Shown here in pieces: positions 41,244-54,015 of a DNA stretch of 64,000 nucleotides. The translations under genes were made by a program, and so were the position numbers. The DNA comes from Patiria miniata (taxonomy: Eukaryota > Echinodermata > Asteroidea > Valvatida > Asterinidae). Where the stretch lies: assembly GCF_015706575.1 (NCBI RefSeq), contig NW_024037058.1, positions 17,691,547 to 17,755,546 of the forward strand, written 5' to 3'. How positions within the stretch are numbered: position 1 is the first letter of the stretch; each line of letters starts with the position of its first letter. A model generated the notes under the pieces. That model saw nothing but the letters and a program-made list of their open reading frames with translations. It was not told where the DNA came from and ran no database searches.

Positions 41244-42302
41244 TGGCCATTCTATAAATTTAGGGTCCAAAGTGTGACATTTTTCCTTTCTTGTGACCTC
41301 GGATTTTTGTTACTGACCATTCTTGTATCATTAAGAATGACTTCAAAGGATTTTTTTTATTTATTAATATGTGGTGCTTTATATACAGCCTGTCTAAAAA
41401 AAAATGGTACAATCAGAAAAAAAAATTGGTTAACTATGACATTTCAAAATAAGTCATTCTTACTTGGCATAATATTAAAGAACAAAGACTGGGCTTTCCA
41501 ATAGTGTTTGTTTGATCTTATTTGCTTTTGTCAATGCAGAGATATAATCAATTTAGTGTGATACACCAAAATCGATTTTGTGCCACTTTTATGCATGGGC
41601 AGAGTTGTTTCGAGTACTGTGCCATGCTGTCTTGAAGCTCACAAAAGATTGCAACTTGGCAAAAGAAACTGAAGATCATTTCCACCATTACGTAACTGTT
41701 TTCGCACCTTTTAAAGTTTCTTTATGAAGTTAATCCCCTCTTTGAATTTCAAATCTGTTCAAGTGTGATTAACGTTTTGTTTAACTAATTCTTTCACCGT
41801 TCTCACTCAACCAGAAAGTGGCACAAACTCGATTTTTGTGTTCCGTAGTAAACTGGAGTTATCTCTGGATTGACAAAAGCAAATGAGATGAAACAAAAAG
41901 TATTGGAAAGCCTGGTCTTTTTTCTTTAATGTGATGCTCAAAACGACTTACTTATGTTGAGATTTAATATTGAAAAAAAAGCGAATTCTGGTGTCTACCT
42001 TCACAGGTACCCATATGTATTCTTGGGTGGAGAGAGGCAATTGTAGTAAAGCGTCTTGCCCAAGAACACAAGCACCATTTTCCCCGTCAGGGTTAGAACC
42101 CACGCGCCACGGCACATGAGTTGAACGCTGTAACCATTGGACCACAGCGTTCCTCCGTTATTTGTTGGGTAGGTGATTTGCTATTCGTAATAACTCTTTT
42201 AGGACGACTGCATTAAGGAGTGCATCAGAATTATCAAATCAAACATGTCAGATGTAACAGGGACAGGGAAAGAAGTGGACCCCAAATGTATAGAATGAGC
42301 CA
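41244..42302. mobile_element. MITE, GGCCATTCTATAAATTTAG family, long form
   Basis: TGGCCATTCTATAAATTTAG at the left and inverse ATGTATAGAATGAGCCA at the right. About 1.06 kb, containing the SINE at 41985-42150. In the TBC1D30 3' flank or UTR. Confidence 0.75.
41985..42150 (-). mobile_element. tRNA-derived SINE
   Basis: Inverted form of the CCAATGGTTACAGCG A-box-like and GGGTTCTAACCC B-box-like head, with CTTGGGCAAGACGCTTTAC and CTCTCCACCCAAG body. Confidence 0.78.
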
Positions 42303-42544
42303 GTTGTAGCATGAAGTTGTTGGACTCGGGAGGATGATCTTAAAATGTTGCTTCCATTAATTCTGTTTAGGGTTACTTGAAACAAGGTACTTTGCATGAG
42401 TAGAAACTATGCATCACCCAGTAATGTTAAAACAGCACTAATTTGCTGAACATAGACAAAAGATGTGATGTATTAATGAGTGCCCCCTCCCCCATCACAA
42501 GGCCCTGTTTAAGGGCCACACGGGGTGAAGGCTACACAAAGAAG

Positions 42545-42867
42545 GGACATGTATACTGGAATTTGTATCCTTGTGGAGTCATTTCTTTGTTCTCGTGTAC
42601 TCAAATTTTAGAGTTTGAAGGTGTAGTTTCAAAATGCTCCTATTTTAACCAGAATTAATTTCCTGGGCTGAAATTTGGATTTAATATCCCTTACATAAAA
42701 TACTTCAATTTGGGATGGATCAACACACCTTTGAAATTCCTACTTTTTGAGTAAAATCCATATATCTATTTCGTGATAACCTTGTGGAGACGTATTCACC
42801 TATAGAAATTGCCCTGTGGAGACGTGTACAATCTTTTGTTCCCTTTTATGCACATGTCTCCACAGGG
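42545..42867 (+). repeat. Dispersed repeat, pair with 54765-55090
   Basis: GAATTTGTATCCTTGTGGAG, ATTTCTTTGTTCTCGTGTAC, CCAGAATTAATTTCCT and ATAGAAATTGCCCTGTGGAG all recur inverted near 54765-55090. GTCTCCACAGGG/CTTGTGGAGAC words at both ends suggest a MITE. Confidence 0.75.
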
Positions 42868-44107
42868 TACCGTGTACCAGTTTGCAAAAAGGAATCTGAG
42901 AAAAAGATAATTACTTCAAGTAGAAAGATAAGTGTTGACGTTAGGCTTGATCCAGGACGGATTATATATCAGCAGAAAAACAGGATACAAGTAAGGAGTT
43001 CTAGATTGAAGCGGGTTTGTGTCAAAATGGCAGAAATGTAATAATACTACTGAGAAAATTAATTTAAGTTACATAAAGCAGTTGTTTAAAGGAAGCAAAA
43101 AAATTGAAGTGGGCCAATTTCAGAGAATATCAACCCACCAATTTTGCTTACTACAGCAATATTTTGCTTAGCAAAAAAAAATGGTTACCATAAATGGCTA
43201 CCATGAATGAGGTGTAATTCGAAATTTGAATCTATTTAGCAAATACCCTTTTACAAATAATAGCCAAGTTTTATTGAATGAGAATTGGTAATCTAATTTT
43301 TTTGAAAGTGAGCGATGAATTGTTTATATATAATTGCTGGAAGCAACTAATGAATATATTATATATAAGAAATGAAAACTTCAAAATGTATTCCAAATGA
43401 CCCATAGTGGGTCAACGTGCAATTTTTCCCAAGAATTTTGTGTTAATTTCTGTATTGACAAAATATATTAAAACAAAGTAATGTCTAGTGCCTCTGATGA
43501 AACATTCTCATTGGAGTTTAAACTTCAAGCAAAAGTGAAAGTGAAGCAGATTTCACGTCGAGTGTTCATTTTCAAGTTTCAGTGTTATGTCTGCCATAAC
43601 CATTTGTATTCACTTTGCTCTAAAACTTGTGACAAGTAAGGGGTTCCTTGTGCACAGGGTCCATACCCTGGCCAGTCTTTTGTACACAAGTGTCAGATAG
43701 AGCTAATGATTTTGACTTAAAGTTTTTGTGTGGGCACATATGTGCAACAACATACGTGTATGTGCAGCAACTTTGACTCAACAAAACATTTGCATCAAAA
43801 TTTATAGTTACGATTTACAATGCATGCATCTTCTGTGCATTTTCAGCATGAATGCTTTCTGCGATGTCACATATTTGCATAGTGTTAAGTGCCCCAGTAT
43901 GAGTCAGTGCTTAAAGCACAGTTGATGATTGAAGAGGATAATAGAGACACCAGATTTGTGAAAGATTTGTGACATCCTGACAAATGACAAAGCTTTTGTG
44001 ATTCCTTTTTTTTAAATGCACTTTCTGAACATAGACTTTATTGACATGATTCCATATTAAGTGAATGTGATCATATTTATTCAAAGGAATATTCTGATAT
44101 GGTGTGT
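42868..44107. other. TBC1D30 3' flank, no recognised genes
   Basis: AT-rich DNA. A weak GGGCCAATTTCAGAG/TTTTGCTTAGCA stretch near 43108-43175 may be a remnant of the GGGCCCAATTTC family. Nothing else seen. Confidence 0.45.
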
Positions 44108-44521
44108 AACCCTAACCCTCCTCAATCCTCCAAAATCCTCCTGCCGGTTTTGGATGATTTTAGAGGATTGAGGATGAATGGCAAAGATGTATCGCTTTTT
44201 GTGGAGGATGCATTACGTCAAGCCAGTAGGCCATATCCTGCATTGGTTACGTTCAGCCATGCATAAATCTGCCCTGTGTTTTTCTCAAATTTCATCCGCA
44301 CTGCTTCTAAACGCCATTCCCACTGCCTCAAACCATAAGCAGTAATTGGCAGAAGATTTTGGAGGATTGAGGCAGTGGTCACCCTCCACGGACCAAATTT
44401 AAGAAATAACGGATGATTTTGGAGGATTGAGGCTGAATCAAATTTTTTTCTTGGTGGCAATTGGAGGATTTTGCAGGATTGAGGTTGCATCCTAGCCAGA
44501 GGGCCTAGGGGGTTAGGGTTA
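44108..44521. repeat. Foldback-like repeat with telomere-like ends
   Basis: Starts TAACCCTAACCCTCC and ends GGGGGTTAGGGTTAATT. The interior repeats TTTTGGAGGATTGAGG and its inverse several times. Confidence 0.65.
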
Positions 44522-45330
44522 ATTTGTCAAGACATCCAACAGATCCTTGAAAATGGTAATTTTGGCTCCTCAAAATATCCCTTCCACTTTCTTGGCAACT
44601 TATTTTTCCTAACTTTTTTGTTGTTGCTAGGAGAGTTATGTTGGGGATAACTTGAAGATAAAAAAAGAAAGGTTTGTCCTATTAATTTGTTATCTTGTTT
44701 ACAATGAAGGCAGATCTTGTTTAAGCTTTACTAAGAAAAAAAGCATGCAAGTTGCTGAGATAAATTTTTCAAAGTTAGCTTTCTTTTTCTTTGGTAGAAA
44801 GCATTCCAAGATGTTCTTGCAAATTGTGATTTTATTTAATAATTTTATTCAGAGAATGGTTCTTTAGCCTTATTTTATCATCACCTTAGTACTCTTGACT
44901 TTTTTTGAACTTCCATTATGTGCAATCATCCCGTATATACATTTAGTTATTTAATTTAAAATAGTCGTTGTTTGAAAAAAAACAGGTATATTTTTAGTAT
45001 CTTCTAAGGGTAGATAGCTTTTTCCAGTATCATGGTAAATTGGTACAGGTGTGTTCTGATTATTTTTATTGTTTGATTATTTTACTATTTTTGTTTTTTA
45101 CATGGAAGCGTGGAACATCTTTTTGTCAAATCTAAATTTATTTGAGAAAAAGCAACTTTGTATGTTTGCACTAAACATGAATATTATTAGTTAATTAATA
45201 TCTCTGATTTTCTGAACGTGGTGACTGTCCAATCAAAAGCCTTGCTTGTGATGTTTTTCCTGGTCTCCGAATTTGTTTGAAATATTTTGTTGTTGAAGAT
45301 ATTATAGAATTCATTGTAAAATATATGAAA

Positions 45331-45336
45331 AATAAA
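45331..45336 (+). promoter_or_regulatory. Candidate TBC1D30 polyadenylation signal (AATAAA)
   Basis: First plus-strand AATAAA noticed after the TBC1D30 stop; it would imply a roughly 4.6-kb 3' UTR. Variant signals closer to the stop were not excluded. Confidence 0.3.
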
Positions 45337-45603
45337 AGAAGTTCATTTAAAAAATCCCAATCTTTTCATTAGTGTGTCCTTTCGTATATTTTGGAAATAT
45401 AGTATTCGCAATATGGAAAAGTTTAGATTTTTGTTTTTTGCATTGAATTCATACATACCCACTGCTGCTGGTTTAAAATTCAAACATTCCAAACAGAAGA
45501 AACACAACCTTTACACCGAATTTGAATATTTGGTCCATTTCATTATTCAAAATGCCACGAAAAACACTTGACATCAATTGCACAGATCAAAATCCTGCTG
45601 TTA

Positions 45604-45942
45604 GGCCAAAAAAAAAGTAGTTGGTCTCTGGTCAGACCAAAGTTCCGGAACTGATGCTGCGATTCGGTTTGTTTTTTGGGGCTTTTTTTTTTTATTTAGC
45701 ATGAATTGTACAGACAAGGTGGGTACTAATTTTTGCTTTTTGTGTCCTCATATACATCGGTGTCCTCGATCATTTGCCTTGGTGCGGTTTCCCCATTCCT
45801 TGGTACAAAAAATTAAGAAGTTGCGGCAAAAGAGGGCGCTGTTGTAGCTACCGCGGACAATTTGAAGGAAAAAAAAGGTTGACACGCATGATTAAAATCG
45901 ACGCGCGCGATGACCAGAGACCGACTATTTTTACTTTTGGCC
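45604..45942 (+). mobile_element. Harbinger-like MITE, family I, full length
   Basis: GGCCAAAAAAAAAGTAGTTG plus GGTCTCTGGTC at the left, and GACCAGAGACCGAC plus TTTTGGCC at the right. The left flank is TTA (45601-45603) but the right flank is TAA (45943-45945), unlike the matched flanks of the family II copies. The satellite array begins at the right flank. Confidence 0.85.
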
Positions 45943-48900
45943 TAACCCCTTACATTTTTGATATTCCAGAAAAAGTCAAATTTTGCCCAATTTTGATGAA
46001 AATGCAAGGCTAACCCCTTACATTGTTACTTTTTCAGAAAAAGCAAAATTTTGCTCAATTTTGATAAAAATGCAAGGCTTACCCCTTGCATTTGTTAATT
46101 TCCAGAAAAAGTCAAATTTTGCTCAATTTTGATAAAAATGCAAGGCTAACCCCTTACCTTTTTGTAATTTTCAGAAAAAGTCAAATTTTGCCCAATTTTG
46201 AAAAAATGCAAGGCTTACCCCTTACATTTTTGATATTCCAGAAAAAGTCAAATTTTGCCCAAATTTGATAAAAATACAAGGCTAACCCCTTACATTTTTG
46301 ATTTTTCAGAAAAATCAAATTTTGCCCAATTTTGATGAAAATGCAAGGCTAACCCCTTACATTGTTCATTTTTCAGGAAAAGTCAAATTTTGCCCAATTT
46401 TGATGAAAATGCAAGGCTAACCCCTTACATTTTTGATTTTTCAGAAATAGCAAAATTTTGCCCAAATTTGATAAAATGCAAGGCTTACCCCTTACATTTG
46501 TTAATTTCCAGAAAAGTCCAATTTTGCCCTATTTTTGATAAAAATGCAAGGCTAACCCCTTACATTTTTGATTTTTCAGAAAAAGTCAAATTTTGCCCAA
46601 TTTTCATAAAAATGCAAGGCTTACCCCTTACATATGTTAATTTCCAGAAAAAGTCAAATTTTGCTCAATTTTGATAAAAATGCAAGGCTTACCCCTTACA
46701 TTTTTGATTTTTCAGAAAAAGTCCAATTTGCCCAATTTTGATAAAATGCAAGGCTTACCCCTTACATTTTTGATATTCCAGAAAAAGCAAAATTTTGCCC
46801 AAATTTGATAAAATGCAAGGCTTACCCCTTACATTTTTGATATTCCAGAAAAAGTCAAATTTTGCCCAATTTTGATGAAAATGCAAGGCTTACCCCTTAC
46901 ATTGTTGATTTTTCAGAAAAAGTCCAATTTTGCCCAATTTTGATAAAATGCAAGGCTTAACCCTTACATTGTTGCTTTTTCAGAAAAAAAATAAAATTTT
47001 GCTCAATTTTGATAAAAATGCAAGGCTTATCCCTTACATTTGTTAATTTCCAGAAAAGTCCAATTTTGCCCTATTTTTGATAAAAATGCAAGGCTTACCC
47101 CTTACATTTGTTTATTTCCAGAAAGTCACATTTTGCCCAATTTTTGATAAAAATGCAAGGCTTACCCCTTACATTTTTGATATTCCAGAAAGAGTCAAAT
47201 TTTGCCCAATTTTCATAAAAATGCAAGGCTTACCCCTTACATATGTTAATTTCCAGAAAAGTCCAATTTTGCCCTATTTTTGATAAAAATGCAAGGCTTA
47301 CCCCTTACATTTTTGATATTCCAGAAAGAGTCAAATTTTGCCCAAATTTGATAAAATGCAAGGCTTACCCCTTACATTTGTTAATTTCCAGAAAAGTCCA
47401 ATTTTGCCCTATTTTTGATAAAAATGCAAGGCTAACCCCTTACATTTTTGATTTTTCAGAAAAAGTCAAATTTTGCCCAATTTTCATAAAAATGCAAGGC
47501 TTACCCCTTACATATGTTAATTTCCAGAAAAAGTCAAATTTTGCTCAATTTTGATAAAAATGCAAGGCTTACCCCTTACATTTTTGATTTTTCAGAAAAA
47601 GTCCAATTTGCCCAATTTTGATAAAATGCAAGGCTTACCCCTTACATTTTTGATATTCCAGAAAAAGCAAAATTTTGCCCAAATTTGATAAAATGCAAGG
47701 CTTACCCCTTACATTTTTGATATTCCAGAAAAAGTCAAATTTTGCCCAATTTTGATGAAAATGCAAGGCTTACCCCTTACATTGTTGATTTTTCAGAAAA
47801 AGTCCAATTTTGCCCAATTTTGATAAAATGCAAGGCTTAACCCTTACATTGTTGCTTTTTCAGAAAAAAAATAAAATTTTGCTCAATTTTGATAAAAATG
47901 CAAGGCTTATCCCTTACATTTGTTAATTACCAGAAAAGTCCAATTTTGCCCTATTTTTGATAAAAATGCAAGGCTTACCCCTTACATTTGTTTATTTCCA
48001 GAAAGTCACATTTTGCCCAATTTTTGATAAAAATGCAAGGCTTACCCCTTACATTTTTGATATTCCAGAAAGAGTCAAATTTTGCCCAATTTTGATGAAA
48101 ATGCAAGGCTTACCCCTTACATTGTTGCTTTTTCAGAAAAAAATAAAATTTTGCTCAATTTTGATAAAAATGCAAGGCTAACCCCTTACATTTGTTAATT
48201 TCCAGAAAAAGTCAAATTTTGCCCAAATTTGATAAAAATACAAGGCTAACCCCTTACATTTTTGATTTTTCAGAAAAAAATCCAATTTTTCCCCATTTTG
48301 ATGAAAATGCAAGGCTAACCCCTTCCATTGTTGATTTATCAGGAAAAGTCAAATTTTGCCCAATTTTGATAAAAATGCAAGGCTTACCCCTTACATTGTT
48401 GCTTTTTCAGAAAAAAAAAAAATTTTGCTCAATTTTGATAAAAATGCAAGGCTAACCCCTTACATTTGTTAATTTCCAGAAAAAGTCAAATTTTGCCCAA
48501 ATTTGATAAAAATACAAGGCTAACCCCTTACATTTTTGATTTTTCAGAAAAAAATCCAATTTTTCCCCATTTTGATGAAAATGCAAGGCTAACCCCTTCC
48601 ATTGTTGATTTATCAGGAAAAGTCAAATTTTGCCCAATTTTGATAAAAATGCAAGGCTTACCCCTTACATTGTTGATTTTTCAGAAAAAGTCCAATTTTG
48701 ATAAAAATGCAAGGCTTACCCCTTACATTATTGCTTTTTCAGAAAAAAAATAAAATTTTGCTCAATTTTGATGAAAATGCAAGGCTTACCCCTTACATTT
48801 GTTAATTTCCAGAAAAAGTCCAATTTTGCCCTATTTTTGATAAAAATGCAAGGCTAACCCCTTACATTTGTGATTTTTCAGAAAAAGTCAAATTTTGCCC

Positions 48901-51900
48901 AATTTTGATAAAAATGCAAGGCTTACCCCTTACATTTGTTAATTTCCAGAAAAAGTCAAATTTTGCTCAATTTTGATAAAAATGCAAGGCTAACCCCTTA
49001 CATTTTTTAATTTTCAAAAAAAGTCCAATTTTGCCCAATTTTGATAAAATGCAAGGCTTACCCCTTACATTTTTGATATTCCAGAAAAAGTCAAATTTTG
49101 CCCAAATTTGATAAAAATACAAGGCTAACCCCTTACATTTTTGATTTTTCAGAAAAATCGAATTTTGCCCAATTTCGATGAAAATGCAAGGCTAACCCCT
49201 TACATTGTTGATTTTTCAGGAAAAGTCAAATTTTGCCCAATTTTGATGTAAATGCAAGGCTAACCCCTTACATTTTTGATTTTTCAGAAATAGCAAAATT
49301 TTGCCCAAATTTGATAAAATGCAAGGCTTACCCCTTACATTTTTGATATTCCAGAAAAAGTCAAATTTTGCCCAATTTTGATGAAAATGCAAGGCTTACC
49401 CCTTACATTGTTGATTTTTCAGAAAAAGTCCAATTTTGCCCAATTTTGATAAAAATGCAAGGCTTACCCCTTACATTTGTTAATTTCCAGAAAAGTCCAA
49501 TTTTGCCCTATTTTTGATAAAAATGCAAGGCTTACCCCTTACATTTGTTTATTTCCAGAAAGTCACATTTTGCCCAATTTTTGATAAAAATGCAAGGCTT
49601 ACCCCTTACATTTTTGATATTCCAGAAAAAGTCAAATTTTGCCCAATTTTGATGAAAATGCAAGGCTAACCCCTTCCATTGTTGCTTTTTCAGAAAAAGC
49701 CAAGTTTTGCTCAATTTTGATAAAAATGCAAGGCTTACCCCTTACATTGTTGCTTTTTCAGAAAAAAATAAAATTTTGCTCAATTTTGATAAAAATGCAA
49801 GGCTAACCCCTTACATTTGTTAATTTCCAGAAAAAGTCCAATTTTGCCCAAATTTGATAAAAATACAAGGCTAACTCCTTACATTTTTGATTTTTCAGAA
49901 AAAAATCCAATTTTTCCCCATTTTGATAAAAATGCAAGGCTAACCCCTTCCATTGTTGATTTATCAGGAAAAGTCAAATTTTGCCCAATTTTGATAAAAA
50001 TACATTGTTGATTTTTCAGAAAAAGTCCAATTTTGCCCAATTTTGATAAAAATGCAAGGCTAACCCCTTACATTATTGCTTTTTCAGAAAAAAAATAAAA
50101 TTTTGCTCAATTTTGATGAAAATGCAAGGCTTACCCCTTACATTTGTTAATTTCCAGAAAAGTCCAATTTTGCCCTATTTTTGATAAAAATGCAAGGCTT
50201 ACCCCTTACATTTGTTAATTTCCAGAAAAAGTCCAATTTTGCTCAAATTTGATAAAAATGCAAGGCTAACCCCTTACATTTTTGATTTTTCAGAAAAAGT
50301 CAAATTTTGCCCAATTTTCATAAAAATGCAAGGCTTACCCCTTACATTTGTTAATTTCCAGAAAAAGTCAAATTTTGCTCAAATTTGATAAAAATGCAAG
50401 GCTAACCCCTTACCTTTTTGTAATTTTCAGAAAAAGTCAAATTTTGCCCAATTTTGATAAAATGCAAGGCTTACCCCTTACATTTTTGATATTCCAGAAA
50501 AAGTCAAATTTTGCCCAAATTTGATAAAAATACAAGGCTAACCCCTTACATTTTTGATTTTTCAGAAAAATCAAATTTTGCCCAATTTCGATGAAAATGC
50601 AAGGCTAACCCCTTACATTGTTGATTTTTCAGGAAAAGTCAAATTTTGCCCAATTTTGATGTAAATGCAAGGCTAACCCCTTACATTTTTGATTTTTCAG
50701 AAATAGCCAAATTTTGCCCAAATTTGATAAAATGCAAGGCTTACCCCTTACATTTTTGATATTCCAGAAAAAGTCAAATTTTGCCCAATTTTGATGAAAA
50801 TGCAAGGCTTACCCCTTACATTGTTGATTTTTCAGAAAAAGTCCAATTTTGCCCAATTTTGATAAAAATGCAAGGCTTACCCCTTACATTGTTGCTTTTT
50901 CAGAAAAAAAATAAAATTTTGCTCAATTTTGATAAAAATGCAAGGCTTACCCCTTACATTTGTTAATTTCCAGAAAAGTCCAATTTTGCCCTATTTTTGA
51001 TAAAAATGCAAGGCTTACCCCTTACATTTTTGATATTCCAGAAAAAGTCAAATTTTGCCCAAATTTGATAAAAATACAAGGCTAACCCCTTACATTTTTG
51101 ATTTTTCAGAAAAATCAAATTTTGCCCAATTTCGATGAAAATGCAAGGCTAACCCCTTACATTGTTGATTTTTCAGGAAAAGTCAAATTTTGCCCAATTT
51201 TGATGTAAATGCAAGGCTAACCCCTTACATTTTTGATTTTTCAGAAATAGCAAAATTTTGCCCAAATTTGATAAAATGCAAGGCTTACCCCTTACATTTT
51301 TGATATTCCAGAAAAAGTCAAATTTTGCCCAATTTTGATGAAAATGCAAGGCTTACCCCTTACATTGTTGATTTTTCAGAAAAAGTCCAATTTTGCCCAA
51401 TTTTGATTAAAATGCAAGGCTTACCCCTTACATTGTTGCTTTTTCAGAAAAAAAATAAAATTTTGCTCAATTTTGATAAAAATGCAAGGCTTACCCCTTA
51501 CATTTGTTAATTTCCAGAAAAGTCCAATTTTGCCCTATTTTTGATAAAAATGCAAGGCTTACCCCTTACATTTGTTCATTTCCAGAAAGTCACATTTTGC
51601 CCAATTTTTGATAAAAATGCAAGGCTTACCCCTTACATTTTTGATATTCCAGAAAAAGTCAAATTTTGCCCAATTTTGATGAAAATGCAAGGCTAACCCC
51701 TTACATTGTTGCTTTTTCAGAAAAAGCCAAATTTTGCTCAATTTTGATAAAAATGCAAGGCTTACCCCTTACATTGTTGCTTTTTCAGAAAAAAATAAAA
51801 TTTTGCTCAATTTTGATAAAAATGCAAGGCTAACCCCTTACATTTGTTAATTTCCAGAAAAAGTCAAATTGTGCCCAAATTTGATAAAAATACAAGGCTA

Positions 51901-52444
51901 ACTCCTTACATTTTCGATTTTTCAGAAAAAGTCCAATTTTGCCCAATTTTGATAAAAATGCAAGGCTTACCCCTTACATTTTTGATATTCCAGAAAAAGT
52001 CAAATTTTGCCCAATTTTGATGAAAATGCAAGGCTTACCCCTTACATTGTTGATTTTTCAGAAAAAGTCAAATTTTGCCCAATTTTGATAAAAATGCAAG
52101 GCTAACCCCTTACATTGTTGATTTTTCAGAAAAAGTCAAATTTTGCTCAATTTTGATAAAAATGCAAGGCTTACCCCTTACATTTGTTTATTTCCAGAAA
52201 GTCAAATTTTGCCCAATTTTTGATAAAAATGCAAGGCTTATCCCTTACATTTGTTAATTTCCAGAAAAAGTCCAATTTTGCCCATTTTTGATAAAAATGC
52301 AAGGCTTACCCCTTACATTTGTTTATTTCCAGAAAAAGTCAAATTTTCCCAAATTTTGATGAAAATGCAAGGCTAACCCCTTACATTGTTGCTTTTTCAG
52401 AAAAAGTCCAATTTTCCCTAATTTTTATAAAAATGCAAGGCTAA
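45943..52444. repeat. Satellite array, about 68-bp monomer, roughly 95 copies
   Basis: Monomer approximately AAGGCTAACCCCTTACATTT + TTGATTTTTCAGAAAAAGTC + AAATTTTGCCCAATTTTGAT + AAAAATGC. Positions 46390-47000 recur at an exact 880-bp offset (about 13 units). Others recur at 544 bp (50781 and 51325; 8 units) and 274 bp (48192 and 48466; 4 units). Variants include GGCTTACC for GGCTAACC and three acceptor-like forms (TTTTTCAG, TATTCCAG, TTTCCAG). Short open frames here are by-products of the period. Confidence 0.97.
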
Positions 52445-52704
52445 GGCCAAAAAAAAAAATAGTCGGCGACGCGTTTTTGTTTTTTTTGGCTTTTTTTTTT
52501 TTTTATTAAGCATGGATTGTACAGACAAGGTGGGTACTATTTTTTGCTTCTTTGTGTCCTCATATACATTGGTGTCCTCCATAATTTGCCTTGGTGCCCT
52601 CCATCATTTGCCTTGGTGCGGTTTCCCCATTCCTTGGTACAAAAATTTGAGAATTTTGAGCTGTTGTAGCTACCGCGGACAATTTGAAAAAAAGAAGGTT
52701 GACA
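52445..52704 (+). mobile_element. Harbinger-like MITE, family I, right-truncated
   Basis: Left end GGCCAAAAAAAAAAATAGTC after TAA (52442-52444). Matches 45604-45942 in the same orientation through GGACAATTTGAA and GGTTGACA, then passes into unique sequence. Confidence 0.85.
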
Positions 52705-54015
52705 TATATATTGCAAAAACACTGAGTGGAAAATCACCAAATTGAATCTCCCAGAACTACAGTTTTAAACTACATGCACGTGCCCCCACAGTGATGTCTG
52801 TGCCCCCCCCCCCCATTACATGTATTGGTAAAAAGTTAGCAGATTATTGTAAACAACAAAAGGTGCAGTATAAAAGTACTAAAACTAAAAAGCAGCTGTT
52901 AGGCATTAACACAATTATAACCTTTGGCTAAAGCAATGATACAATTTTGTACCGGTTTGTTTAATTTTCAAAAACTAACCAGAGACAAACTAAACATTGA
53001 CTAATAGTGCTCTCTAAAATTTTCAAATTCAGCACAAAACTGACAACGTTTTGGCAGTATTTTTCCCCAAACTTTCTTAAATGTCCCCACAAATTCCAAG
53101 GAAATAGTACATTCTTAAGTGAATTTGACAGTTCTTTATTATGGCACGTAGAATCATTTGCTATTACCTTTAAACGATCCTACCCATTTCATGACAAATA
53201 AAAACTTTGCACAAAGTGAAGATGGGACTGACATCATACCTTGTGAAATTATTCCGGCGGAAATGAAATCATTGGGATGAAAACTTGCATTGAATGAGAT
53301 TGCAAATAAGAGTGGCAGCGGATACATGGGGTGTTTTTTTAAAGTGCATCAGAAATGGAATCCAGTCATGAGGCTCTAAAATATGCATGTTTTCTCACAA
53401 TGTAACCACCGATCTAAAACTTCAACTGGTTAATTGTTATACACCCTACTTACTATTATGAGCTATTTTGTTGCTTCAAAAAAGTTCACAAATAGCAAAT
53501 GATCCTACATATATCTTGAAGTACTAATAACTTTATAATAAAAAGTTTTTCCCATCATAATTATACACATATTTCAGTTCAGAAACTTACGATACAAGAA
53601 CGATCACCATTGACTGAAGGTGAAATAATCAGTGCATATGAACATTTACAAACCAAAATCGAAATGAAATGATCAATTAATTCATGTCATTATACTCCAA
53701 TCACCATTTCATATTACTTTCAATCAGTATTGTTTCAATTAAAAATAGTTATATAGTACACATTTCATCAAACGTTATTCAAGACCTAACTTTTACAAAA
53801 TTGTCGGAGCTGATTGGCACAGTTCTTTTTTTTTTTCCATTCATAATTTGACTGAGTACTGATCAAAGCTGGCAGTTGCTGTACACTATTATGGTACTAG
53901 CCGTACAAACTGTTAAAAGCCTAGTTTCTAAAATTAAGTGAATTTGGGTTTTTTTTCGCATTGATGAAAATGCAGAGATTAACAATCAGCCTCAAGCAAT
54001 TGCATCGTAACCCAA
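52705..54015. other. Region downstream of the distal CTSC terminal exon
   Basis: AT-rich. On the minus strand it would hold the 3' UTR of the distal cathepsin C exon. No other gene or clear repeat seen. Confidence 0.5.
53135..53140 (-). promoter_or_regulatory. Candidate polyadenylation signal for CTSC distal terminal exon
   Basis: Minus-strand AATAAA about 0.9 kb downstream of the distal cathepsin C stop codon. Confidence 0.3.

Noticed and set aside
46086-51741. Many open frames of 60-103 codons across the satellite, with repeating peptides
   Set aside because: They follow the repeat: 68 bp is not a multiple of three, so the three frames cycle through the unit. No start context, and identical peptides recur at the array's own offsets.
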